A program made the translations under genes and the position numbers. Below are positions 18,701 through 24,300 of a DNA stretch of 30,083 nucleotides, piece after piece. The notes under the pieces are model-generated. The model ran no database searches, was not told the origin of the DNA, and saw nothing but the letters and a program-made list of their open reading frames with translations. The stretch spans positions 1 through 30,083 of the forward strand of contig NZ_PUJW01000031.1 of the NCBI RefSeq assembly GCF_011189575.1, given 5' to 3'. The stretch's first letter is position 1, and the number at the start of each line of letters is the position of its first letter. The stretch is from Photorhabdus cinerea (lineage in GTDB: Bacteria > Pseudomonadota > Gammaproteobacteria > Enterobacterales > Enterobacteriaceae).

Positions 18701-20111
18701 TAAAATTCGTGGATTCCGTGTTGAACTGGGGGAAATTGAGGCCCGGTTGATGGAGCATCCTGCGGTAAGAGAATCTGTTGTATTGGCGCTGGATGACGGG
18801 CAGGAAAAACATTTGGTCGCCTATGTGGTGGCGCAAGCGAATGAGGGGCTGGTTAATAGCCTGCGTACCCACCTGAGTACAATTTTACCTGATTATATGG
18901 TGCCGTCAGCGTTTGTGCGTCTGGATGTGTTTCCGTTGACTCCTAACGGTAAATTGGATCGTCGTGTTTTACCGGCACCGGACAATCAAGCCTTTGCCCG
19001 TCAAGTTTACGAAGCACCACTCGGAGAAATAGAAACCGCATTGGAAGAGATTTGGCGTGAGTTGTTGGGGGTTGAGCAGGTCAGCCGATATGACAACTTC
19101 TTCGCGTTGGGCGGTCACTCACTGCTCGCTATGCGAATGACAAACCTTGCTGCTGGTCGGGGTTTGGTTTGTACATTGAATGCGTTGTTCCAATTCCCGG
19201 TACTGACTGAATTGGCCGCAAAAATCACATCAGATTCGCTGTCTGAGCCACAAAACAGTGCCATATCGGTACGTCTTGATGGAACAGAGCAGCCATTGTT
19301 CTTTGTTCCTAGTGGAATGGGGGACTATTCCTATGTCTTCGGGCTGGCTAATCATATGCAATCTGGCTACCCGATTTATGCACTGCCCTGGCAGTCTATC
19401 GATGAGGCGCCGATGGCAACGATGGAAGAGCAGGCAGCCAGAATGATCACCTTGATGAAAGCGGTTCAGCCGGAGGGTCCGTATCGGATAGGAGGTTACT
19501 CCTCTGGCGGTATATTGGCTTATGCGATTGTTCAGCGGTTTTTGAGTGCCGGTGAGACGGTTAATTTCTTAGGCTTGATTGATACACCTGCGCCTCATTA
19601 TTTTGGGGAACAGCTTATGCAACCCAAACATCATTTCTTTAGTGAGTTGGCCCGACAGTCAGGGGAACAGCACACAGAAGCGGTCGCGGCGTTGTACCAG
19701 CGAATTGATGAGCTGAATTTGGTGCAATTTATTGAGGCGGCACAACAATTGGCATTATATCCGGCAAATCTGAGTGCTGGTGTTATTGCGAAACGTTGGG
19801 AGCAGATAGAGAACTATACGCAAATAGTCGGAGATTATCAGCCGCAAGCATTAGCAATAACGTTGCATAAGTTTTACGCTATGGAGCCTTCTTCATCGAC
19901 TTCTTTCGTCACGGATGAAAAGCCAGAGCCGTTAAATATAGAACCGTCGCTAGGCTGGGAACAGGTGATGCCTGATATTTCACTTCGGTTGATTGCTGTT
20001 CCGGGTAACCATTTTAGTTTATTGGAGGATAATGAGAATCGAATTGCTTTAGCTCAGGCTCTGAATATGGCGTTGGCAATCGACGGTGACGGGGAGGTTT
20101 TGTCATACTGA
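3732..20111 (+). CDS. Five-module non-ribosomal peptide synthetase with dual C/E domains and terminal thioesterase (NRPS1)
   Basis: A cytoplasmic assembly line of 5459 residues that activates five amino acids and releases a peptide through its own thioesterase. Approximate order: C-lobe-only condensation remnant (40-255); A1 (257-777); T1 (Ser826); C2 (HH926, HHLIGDH 1045); A2 (1336-1854); T2 (Ser1901); C3 (HH2001, 2120); A3 (2413-2933); T3 (Ser2978); C4 (HH3078, 3197); A4 (3489-4007); T4 (Ser4053); C5 (HH4153, 4272); A5 (4564-5086); T5 (Ser5130); TE (5180-5459). All T domains have LGGHSLL. The TE has GYSSG with Ser5257, an Asp in GLIDTPAP and His in PGNHFS. Each C domain carries the N-terminal HHLLxxxGD dual epimerization/condensation motif. 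Specificity codes read by eye: A1 DVESIGGVTK, A2 and A4 DAFWIGATFK (Val-like), A3 DVEFIGAVTK, A5 DVSACGCITK (the last three-of-five unassigned). Predicted product D-X1, D-Val, D-X3, D-Val, L-X5; linear or cyclic release is unknown. The start has GAGG 6 nt upstream. Confidence 0.95.
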   Translation: MKDSITEAGNTLQTQTSENIINVNNTSQQIQNVKNIPQVFTSSELFWCDRLASLQRFQLPFEITGKQTESRWVMSPWQPPLSKNGEEDSLRTLLQAFVIYLARLTHQTEFQIGWCVEVNDNPADLVPVVPMAIEVAFDDPWSVIADQIDDELDRLIQHHTFSRDLFSRSSLLRAIPALTSSQPWQIAVSVIQDDKQYDQEVPGELLTLQINAQGSFRWIYDKNRLSGEVVQRMSQHLQVLALSKRAGDEIPVGQLNLLPEAERTLLLETWNPTETPYPDPLCIHQLFEQQAEQAPEATALVYQEQTFSYAELNIRANRLAHQLITLGVVPDQRVAICVARSPAMVVALLAVLKAGGAYVPLDSTYPGERLAYILNDAAPSVVLADATGKAALGEQALAGLAVLDPNTLPDQPDSNPLVTKLTPQHLAYVIYTSGSTGQPKGVMVEHQAIYQRYLGFNDTYAVTAQDRVLQFVAFAFDVSVEDFFSSLCNGATLVMRDDSWLASIPEFIALTRQYRITVMSLPTLFWSELAARGTGLPLPDCLRLIIIGGETVKQHAVQDWFAQEGHRPRLLNGYGPTENTVTVTYKDVLSPADSRSIGRPAKNARIYLLDRDGQPVPLGCTGEMYIGGVGVARGYLNRPALSAERFMLDPFSPVSGARMYRTGDLARYLPGGDLEFLGRNDEQVKIRGFRVELGEIETQLVEYPAVQEAVVLALDDGQSKRLVAYVAVEAHEHEGLAARLREHLSTRLPDYMVPAAFVRLDSFPQTPNGKLDRRALPAPGEEDFARQIYAAPQGEAEIILAALWRELLGIGQISRHDSFFALGGHSLLGVQMIERLSHRGLTLTARDLFQSPVLSELAQALGQHRAVIVPPNVITPATTALTPTMLPLIDLTQPEIEHIVEQVPGGIANIQDIYALSPLQDGILFHHLLEKEGDPYLVLYPVAFANRSLLDRYLAAVQQAVDRHDILRTAFIWQGLSVPAQVVLRRARLPVTELTLDPADGPVIDQLTRRFDPDQHRLDLSQAPLLHFVIAQETDGRWFLLELQHHLIGDHETMEVMHREVQAYFAGQANYLPAPVPFRNLVAEVRLGVSQEAHTRFFTDMLADVDESTLPFGLTEVHRDGSLVMESHRMLTVGLNDRLRRQARRLGVSLAALCHLAWAQVLSRTSGQEKVVFGTVLFGRMAVAEGADSSMGLFINTLPLRLDIDDTPVRDSVRAVHLRLAGLLEHEHASLALTQRCSGVVNGAPLFSALLNYRHNYQPVTSDEMMDGIEFLGEQERTNYPFVLSVEDFGKSLGLTAQVVQPFEPDRICGYMQQALESLVEMLEQAPETPVRALNILPEAEQRLLLETWNATEAPYPEQLCIHQLFEQQAAKTPEATVLIAGDKTLSYAELNACANRLARQLIEQGVCPDEHIVILLQRSVELVIAQLAILKIGAVYVPIDPSVPDERKNWLINDCSAKLLITDAQSDIPVGLSVPLFRLSDEKNTNGVEEEINLNVPRSSTGSAYIMYTSGSTGMPKGVVVPHRAVVRLVINNGYAAIGEDDRVAFTANPAFDASTFEVWAPLLNGGVLVIVNHDTLLTPQELVQALLAHRVTVLWLTIGLFNRLAVELSPVLPQIKILIFGGDIPDLHVIAQVLDNRPPQQLLQAYGPSEGTTFTTMYPIEALPQGVTRLPIGRPIANTRVYLLDAYGQPMPLGATGEIYVGGDGVASGYLNRPELTAERFLVDPFSDQPDACMYRTGDLARYLPDGNLEFLGRNDQQVKIRGFRIEPGEIEARLTEYSAVREAAVLALSDDQDKRLVAYVVAPEDDGLVNNLRAHLSAILPDYMVPSAFVRLDAFPLTPNGKLDRRALPAPDHEAVARQVYAAPQGETEIALAAIWRELLGIEQVSRHDSFFALGGHSLLAVRMIECLRHLGLTLAARDLFQSPVLSELAQMLGQHRAVMVPANVITPATTVLTPAMLPLIDLTQPEIDCIVGQVPGGMTNIQDIYALLPLQDGILFHHLLANEGDPYLLAGQMVFADRTLLDRYLIAVQQVVDRHDILRTAFIWEGLSVPVQVVWRQAPLSVTELTLDPADGPVCDQLAQRFNPRHYRLDLSQAPLLRFVVAQEIDGRWFLLELQHHLIGDHTTMKVMNREVQAYFSGQMDRLPDPVPFRNLVAEVQLGMSQAEHTRFFTDMLADVDEPTLPFGLAEVHRDGSQEIESHRMLTIELSDRLRHQARHLGVSLAALCHLAWAQVLSCTSGQEKVVFGTVLFGRMAAGEGADSGMGLFINTLPLRLDIDNTPVRDSVRAVHLRLAGLLAHEHASLALAQRCSGVASGTPLFSSLLNYRHNDQPGNSDETMDGIEFLGEQESTNYPFGLSVEDDGSTLGLIAHVVQPFEPDRICDYMQQALASLVEALEQAPETPVRAMNILPETERTLLLETWNATETAYPDALCIHQLFEQQAEKTPEATALVYQEQILSYGELNACANRLAHQLIALGVVPEQRVAICVTRSPAMVVALLAVLKAGAAYVPLDSTYPAERLAYILNDTAPSVVLVDAAGRVALGDEALAGLTVLDPNIQPDQPDSNPQIPALTPQNLAYVIYTSGSTGQPKGVMVEHQALYQRYLGVNERYAITEQDRVLQFAAFAFDVSVEECFSSLCNGATLVIRDDSWLASMPEFIALTQQNRITVLFLPTLFWSELAARDNGWPLPDCLRLIIIGSEAVKKNAIQDWFTQEGHRPQLLNAYGPTENTVTATCKEIVSPADDRSIGRPIKNTCVYLLDRYGQPVPLGCVGEMYIGGVGVAQGYLNRSELSTERFVPDPFSPVSGARMYRTGDLARYLPDGELEFLGRNDQQVKIRGFRVELGEIETRLVEHPAVQEAVVLALDDELGKRLVAYVAAEAYERLTADLREHLSAVLPDYMIPAAFVRLDTFPQTPNGKLDRRALPAPGEEAFARQVYEAPQGKIETMLAAVWCELLGVEQISRHDSFFALGGHSLLAVRVIERLRRIGLGVSVQTLFQHPTLRVLAQSLVQHNEIRVPDNRITPDTTVLTPDLLPLIDLTQPEIDHIVGQVPGGMANIQDIYTLSPLQDGILFHHLLEKEGDPYLLVTQMAFADRSLLDRYLTAVQRTIDRHDILRTAFIWQGLSVPVQVVWRQAPLSVTELTLNSANGPVSDQLARRFDPGQYRLDLSQAPLLRFVIAQETDGRWFLLELHHHLIGDHETMEVMHREVLAYLTGQEDSLPAPVPFRNLVAQSRLGVSQEAHTRFFTDMLAEVDEPTLPFGLAEVHSDGSQVVEFHGMLAPELNDRLRSQARRLGVSLAALCHLAWAQVLSCTSGQKNVVFGTVLFGRMQAGSGAENGMGLFINTLPLRLDIDETPVRDSVQVAHTRLAGLLEHEHASLALAQRCSGVQGEIPLFNSLLNYRHNALPETSDELISGIEFLGGQERTNYPFVLSVEDFGESLGLTAQVVQPFDPESLCGYMQQALESLVAALEQAPEKPVRELNILPEAEQRLLLETWNATEAPYPDQLCIHQLFEQQAKKTPEATALIAGDKILSYAELNARANRLARQLIEQGGCPGDHIATLFARSIELVVAQLAILKVGAVYVPIDPSVPDERKNWLINDCSAKLLITDVQSDVPIGLLVPLFCLSDETDTVREEDRINPDLPRSSAESAYIMYTSGSTGLPKGVIVPHRAVVRLVINNGYAEIGPDDRVAFTANPAFDASTFEVWAPLLNGGALVIINHATLLTPQELVQDLQAHRITVLWLTIGLFNRLAAELSPVLPRIKILIFGGDIPDLHVIAQVLDNRPPQQLLQAYGPSEGTTFTTIYPIEALPQGVTRIPIGRPIANTRVYLLDAYEQPVPSGVIGEIYVGGDGVALGYFNRSELTAERFLVDPFSDNPDARMYRTGDLARYLPDGNLEFLGRNDQQVKIRGFRIEPGEIETRLVEHPAIREVAVLALDDGQNKRLVAYVVAPEDEGLVNSLRDHLSAILPDYMVPSAFVRLDAFPLTPNGKLDRRVLPAPDHEAVARQVYEAPQGETEIALAAIWRELLGIEQVSRYDSFFALGGHSLLAVRMIERLRPLGLTLAARDLFQSPVLSDLAQTLGQHQAVMVPSNVITPETTALTPVMLPLIDLTQSEIDRIVGQVPGGVANIQDIYALSPLQDGILFHHLLANDGDPYLLSGQMAFADRALLDRYLAAVQQVVDRHDILRTAFIWEGLSVPAQVVWRQASLSVTELTLDPADGPVSEQLAERFDPCHHRLDLNQAPLLRFVVAQEMDGRWIALQLLHHLIGDHTTLDVMNSEVQAYLTGQEGSLPSPVSFRNLVAQAQLGVSQEAHIRFFTDMLAEVDEPTLPFGLTEVHRNSSQVTESHRMLAPELNDRLRSQARRLGVSLAALCHLAWAQVLSRTSGQEQVVFGTVVFGRMAVGKGVDSGMGLFINTLPLRLDIDDTPVRNSVQATHTRLAGLLEHEHASLALAQRCSGVQDGAPLFSALLNYRHNDQSMAADEIVQGIEFLNARELTNYPFALSVEDFGDALGLTAQVVQPFESERVCGYMQQALESLVEALEQAPETPVRVLEILPEAERKLLLKTWNATETAYLDQWCIHQLFEQQVERTPDVTALVYEEQTFSYAELNARANRLAHQLIALGVEPDQRVAICVARSPAMVMGLLAVLKAGAAYVPLDPDYPGERLSYILADVSPVILLADVAGCTALGEKALAGLTVLDPNALPDQPDSNPQISALTSRHLAYVIYTSGSTGTPKGVMVEHGQLVNQITSLNTKWSFNACDRILQFCNLSFDVCASEIFCAITQGARLVLRTNQWVLSAQEFWRLCESYEITYIAVPAQFWRIISNANEDDIYKGLRIICIGGEAISDHELQRWLSVHREYPVLVNCYGPTETTITSTISCLNKMVGQANIIGRPLPNTRVYLLGVDGQPVPLGGVGELYIGGAGVARGYLNRPELTAERFLTDPFSNDLGARMYRTGDLVRYLPDGNLEFLGRNDQQVKIRGFRVELGEIEARLMEHPAVRESVVLALDDGQEKHLVAYVVAQANEGLVNSLRTHLSTILPDYMVPSAFVRLDVFPLTPNGKLDRRVLPAPDNQAFARQVYEAPLGEIETALEEIWRELLGVEQVSRYDNFFALGGHSLLAMRMTNLAAGRGLVCTLNALFQFPVLTELAAKITSDSLSEPQNSAISVRLDGTEQPLFFVPSGMGDYSYVFGLANHMQSGYPIYALPWQSIDEAPMATMEEQAARMITLMKAVQPEGPYRIGGYSSGGILAYAIVQRFLSAGETVNFLGLIDTPAPHYFGEQLMQPKHHFFSELARQSGEQHTEAVAALYQRIDELNLVQFIEAAQQLALYPANLSAGVIAKRWEQIENYTQIVGDYQPQALAITLHKFYAMEPSSSTSFVTDEKPEPLNIEPSLGWEQVMPDISLRLIAVPGNHFSLLEDNENRIALAQALNMALAIDGDGEVLSY
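4524..10985 (+). repeat. Two-module internal duplication of NRPS1, unit 1 (A1-T1-C2-A2-T2-C3)
   Basis: Unit 1 (6462 bp) and unit 2 (10986-17441, 6456 bp) are homologous along their length. A1 pairs with A3 (FDVSVE core) and A2 with A4 (FDASTF core, same ten-residue code). The linked C domains pair too: HHLLEKEGD in C2 and C4, HHLLAN(E/D)GD in C3 and C5. The boundaries are those of homologous codons at the start of each A domain (RTLLLETWN), not sequence breakpoints. Confidence 0.8.
10986..17441 (+). repeat. Two-module internal duplication of NRPS1, unit 2 (A3-T3-C4-A4-T4-C5)
   Basis: Partner of 4524-10985. A4 repeats the A2 pocket residues exactly. A3 differs from A1 at pocket positions 278 (Ser to Phe) and 322 (Gly to Ala). 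The C-terminal half of T3 (LGVSVQTLFQHPTLRVLAQS) does not match T1, T2 or T4 (LT(L)xxRDLFQSPVLS), so a short foreign patch lies inside the copy. Confidence 0.8.
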
Positions 20112-20150
20112 TATATTAAGAAATATGGAATTATTTAGTGTTGATGTGAT

Positions 20151-20183
20151 AATCCGGTATACATTGTTTATACCGGATTTTTT
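20151..20183 (+). terminator. Rho-independent terminator of NRPS1
   Basis: Perfect 11-bp stem AATCCGGTATA / TATACCGGATT (20151-20161 and 20169-20179) with a 7-nt loop, followed by a T6 run (20178-20183). It lies 40 nt after the NRPS1 stop codon and should end that transcript, so NRPS2 needs its own promoter. Confidence 0.9.
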
Positions 20184-21354
20184 CTGCATTAAAACAGAAT
20201 AAGGCAAGTGATAATTCCAATATAAGTTATTTTTCAGGCTTATTTGTTATTATTGCTGCTATTTTCTGTTGTGTGATCTAAATCGGATTTTATTGTTGGA
20301 TTTATTTTGTTTTTTTTGATTGCCTTGGTATTCCAATCATATGTTTAATTGTAGAGTTATTGTTGGAAATATTTCTTGCAATAAATCATTAGGAGAAGAT
20401 AATTGAAGATGTGAACATGGTAATGTGTTTTTTGGTGATGATATAGGCTGATTTAATTATCCTTAATTTCATGATCTCGCTTTGGAACATATTCTGTTTA
20501 TTTTAAATAACTCGTGATCATTACGAGCCTACCTATTAGGAGTGATTTCTGGAGGCTGTTATTTTGAATAAATAGTTAACTCGGACAGCAAGTATGAAAA
20601 ATAGCCCTGTGTGATAGGCGGTAAGAATGAAAAAGCGGTAGAGAACAGCCTAAATGTATACGTTGTGAGGTATATGAAAATTGAATAATAGTAGATTTTG
20701 TCTCAGCTTGCACAACACGACAGTAAATATCGTGTGGCGTTCTAAAAATCGCGTAAAATAACGAACCAGACTTAATTATATATAATAAAATCAATATCTT
20801 ATTGCGTTGATTGTTATGTGGGGTATGCTATTTTATTATTATGAAATAATCAGTAACGAAGTTAATTGTAATTTATAATGTTTCTTTGTGTTATTAAGTG
20901 GTAACAATATTTTTATTGGTTTTATGACTTAACTATTATTAAATAATGCCGGGTGTGATTATTATTAATCTAAGATTATATTTTACCTGATAGGCAAATA
21001 AATGCAGTCAATGATGCCATTTTTAGTTATGGAATTAAGCGTCAGACAATAAAAATTTGGGGGGGTATCTAAAAAACAGCAAAATAGAATATTTTATTTC
21101 GATTCATCAGGTGAGTTATTTACTCTGTTGTCCGGAAAATTATTGCTACATAGTTGTCGCTTTTAATAACTATTAATTGGGCTATTGCATTTAGAGCCTA
21201 ATAGAAAGTGCTGCCTAAGTATCTTGATTAATGCTTGATGTGTTTGTTGCATTCTTCCTCAGTCAAATGGACAAAAAGTAAGAAAAAATATTTGTGAAGA
21301 TTTCCATGACTGACCGTTTTCAAATATCCAATAGATTCGTTGAGGTGATAATAG
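20184..21354. other. AT-rich gene-free spacer between NRPS1 and NRPS2
   Basis: About 1.17 kb without a supportable gene. It holds a weak CRP-like half-site (TGTGATCTAAATCGGA near 20272), a small CTCGT/ACGAG dyad (20511-20527), a G7 tract (21059-21065) and, from about 21030, a leader resembling that of NRPS1. I could not place a promoter with confidence. Confidence 0.6.
21165..21354 (+). repeat. NRPS2 leader, copy 2 of a duplicated 5' region
   Basis: Related to 3540-3731 upstream of NRPS1, with blocks in the same order and the same AGATTCGTTGAGGT next to the start codon. The Shine-Dalgarno GAGG (21342-21345) is 9 nt before ATG 21355, against 6 nt in NRPS1. The 28-bp palindrome of the NRPS1 leader is not conserved here. 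Confidence 0.7.
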
Positions 21355-24300
21355 ATGAAAGGTAACATTGCTACAGAGGGAAATGTTCTTAAAGCCGAAG
21401 CTCTCTCTCAAATGCCATGTGAAAATATAATTAATAGTGCAAATGACGCATCGATTCCATCACGAATGTGCGTTGTTGTAGGGGGAACGACTCTTGCGGT
21501 GTTCTGCGCTGAACAAATTCAGGCGGCTGGGCATATCATACAAGCAGTACTATCTACGGATATTGTTCTACAAACTTGGGCCGCCCAGCAAGGGATTGTT
21601 TGTGTGAACTCTATTGATGCCTTACAAGAACAAATCGCGTTACACTCTGTCGATTGGCTTTTCTCTATAGTCAACCCAATCATCCTGCCTGTGTCGCTGC
21701 TTGAACAGATTCGCGGCGGGGCTTTTAATTATCATAATAGTCCGCTGCCACGTTATGCGGGCAGTCATGCAACTTCTTGGGCGTTGTTAGCGCGGGAGAC
21801 AGATTACGCTATTTCCTGGCATTGTATTGAAAGTGGCGTAGATGCTGGCGATATTGCTATGCAATGGCCGGTATCGATTGAAGAACAGGATAACGCTTTC
21901 TCGTTAAACCTGAAATGTTATCAAGCTGCCCAGAACGGATTTATTGAACTATTGAACAATCTGGGTCACGGTACACTGGTGACTTATCAACAGGACCTCT
22001 CGCAACGGAGTTTTTATGCTTTATCGCATCGTCCTGATTTTGGTGGGTATTTGTGTTGGGAGCAGTCTGGAGAAGCACTGTCAGCGTTGGTGCGAGCATT
22101 AGATTTTGGGGAAAATTACTCAAATCCACTGGGTTGCCCGAAACTATTACTGAGACAGGGTACGGTACAAATTTCCTGGCTTCAACGATTGAACGCGTGT
22201 TCTGAGGGGGAGCCGGGCACGTTGATTAGCGTGGAGGAGGATGCCTGGCAGGTGACGACCGGCAGTGAGGATGTTCGGATCGGAGGTTTTGCCACCCTTG
22301 AAGGTAACCTTCTGTCTGCCAGGGAGCTTGCTGATATATCGGAACTGAGGCCAGGTAAACAACTTCCCCGGCTTTCTTCACAGCAGACTCAGGATGTAAG
22401 AAATACCCTTCAAGCACTCGCATCCAGTGAGCCATTTTGGTATGGGCGTCTTGCCTCTTTGCAACCCCTCCAGTTACCTTTTGAAATGACGGGGAAACAG
22501 CTAGAACCCCGATGGGCAATCAGTCCATGGCAGTCTCCATTACCAAAAAACGATGAAGAGGCCCCGTTACAGTCACTATTGCAGGTATTTGCTATCTATC
22601 TTGCACGTTTGACTCAGCAGACTGAATGCCAAATCGGCTGGTGTGTGGATAAGATAAAAGATAGCCCGACCGATCTGGCGCAAATGGTACCGATGACCAT
22701 TGAAGTGGCGTTTGATCAACCCTGGAGTGCGGTCGCTGATTGGGTTGATGATGAACTTGCCCGATTAACCCGGCACCGTACATTTAGCCGTGATCTCCTT
22801 TCCCGCTATCCTTCATTGCGGGCTATCCCAGCATTAAGAACAAAGCGACCGTGGCGAATCGCTATCGATGTGATACAGGATGACAGACAGTGCGATCAGG
22901 AGGCGTCCGGCGAATTGTTGACACTCCAGATGAATGCACAGGGGGATTTTCGTTGGATCTATGATGAAAATCATCTGAGTCCGGAAGTGGTTTTACGGAT
23001 GAGTGAACATTTACAGGTGCTGGCGTCGTCAAAAGGGATAAGTGATGAAATCCCTGTCGGGCAACTTAATTTGCTGCCTGAAGCTGAACGTACATTGTTG
23101 TTGGAAACCTGGAACGCGACAGAAACCGCCTACCCTGACCAATTATGTGTTCATCAATTGTTTGAACAGCAGGTGGCGAAAACCCCGGACGCAACCGCGT
23201 TAGTGTATGAAGGGCAGACCCTCAGTTATGCGCAATTGAATGCCCGCGCCAACCGGCTGGCTCATCAGCTGATGGAGCTGGGCATAGAACCTGATCAGCG
23301 GGTGGCGATTTGCGTATCACGTTCCCCGGCCATGGTGGTGGGGATCTTGGCGGTACTGAAAGCCGGTGGGGCTTATGTGCCACTGGACCCGGCTTATCCG
23401 GGGGAACGTCTGGGCCATATTCTGACTGATGCCGCCCCGGCTATTTTACTGGCGGACAGTACGGGATGTGTCGCACTGGGTGAGGAAGCCCTTGCCGGCC
23501 TGATTGTGCTTGACCCGAATACCCTGCCAGAGCAGCCAGACCGTAATCCACAGAGAGCGGCATTGACGCCACAGCATCTGGCGTATGTGATTTACACCTC
23601 CGGCTCTACCGGCGTCCCCAAAGGGGTGATGATAGAGCACCGGAATACGGTGAACTTCCTGTGCTGGGCGCGGCAGGCGTTTGCGGCGGAAGAGAGCCGG
23701 GAGACGCTTTTCTCAACGTCGATGAATTTCGACCTGTCGATTTTTGAATGTTTTATGCCGTTGTCCCGGGGTGGGGCGATTCATCTGGTCGATGATGCCC
23801 TGTCATTGATGCAGCATGCCCTGCCGGTGAGCTTACTCAACTCAGTCCCGTCTGCCATGAAACCGTTATTGCAGGCGCAGGCGCTGATGGCGTCGGTTCA
23901 GACGGTCAATCTGGCGGGTGAACCGCTGAAACGGGCCTTAATTGAACAGATTTTCGCAGAAACGCAGGTGCAGCGGTTATGTAATCTCTACGGCCCTTCG
24001 GAAACGACAACCTATTCTGCCTGGCTGCCGATCCGGCGGGGAGAACGGATTGTTGAGAGTATCGGACGTCCGATAGCCAACACTTGCCTTTACCTGCTGG
24101 ATGAGTACGGTCAACCGGTGCCGTTGGGGATGGTGGGTGAGATTTATATCGGGGGCGCGGGGGTGGCGCGGGGCTACTTCAATCGCCCGGATTTGACCGC
24201 GGAACGTTTCCTTATCGATCCGTTCAGTGATAAACCGGATGCCCGCATGTACCGTACCGGGGATTTGGCCCGTTACCTGCCGGAGGGCAATCTGGAGTTT

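Noticed and set aside
20576..20794. Minus-strand 72-codon open frame in the NRPS1-NRPS2 spacer
   Set aside because: AT-rich spacer DNA, no ribosome binding site seen, no domain; not supported as a gene.
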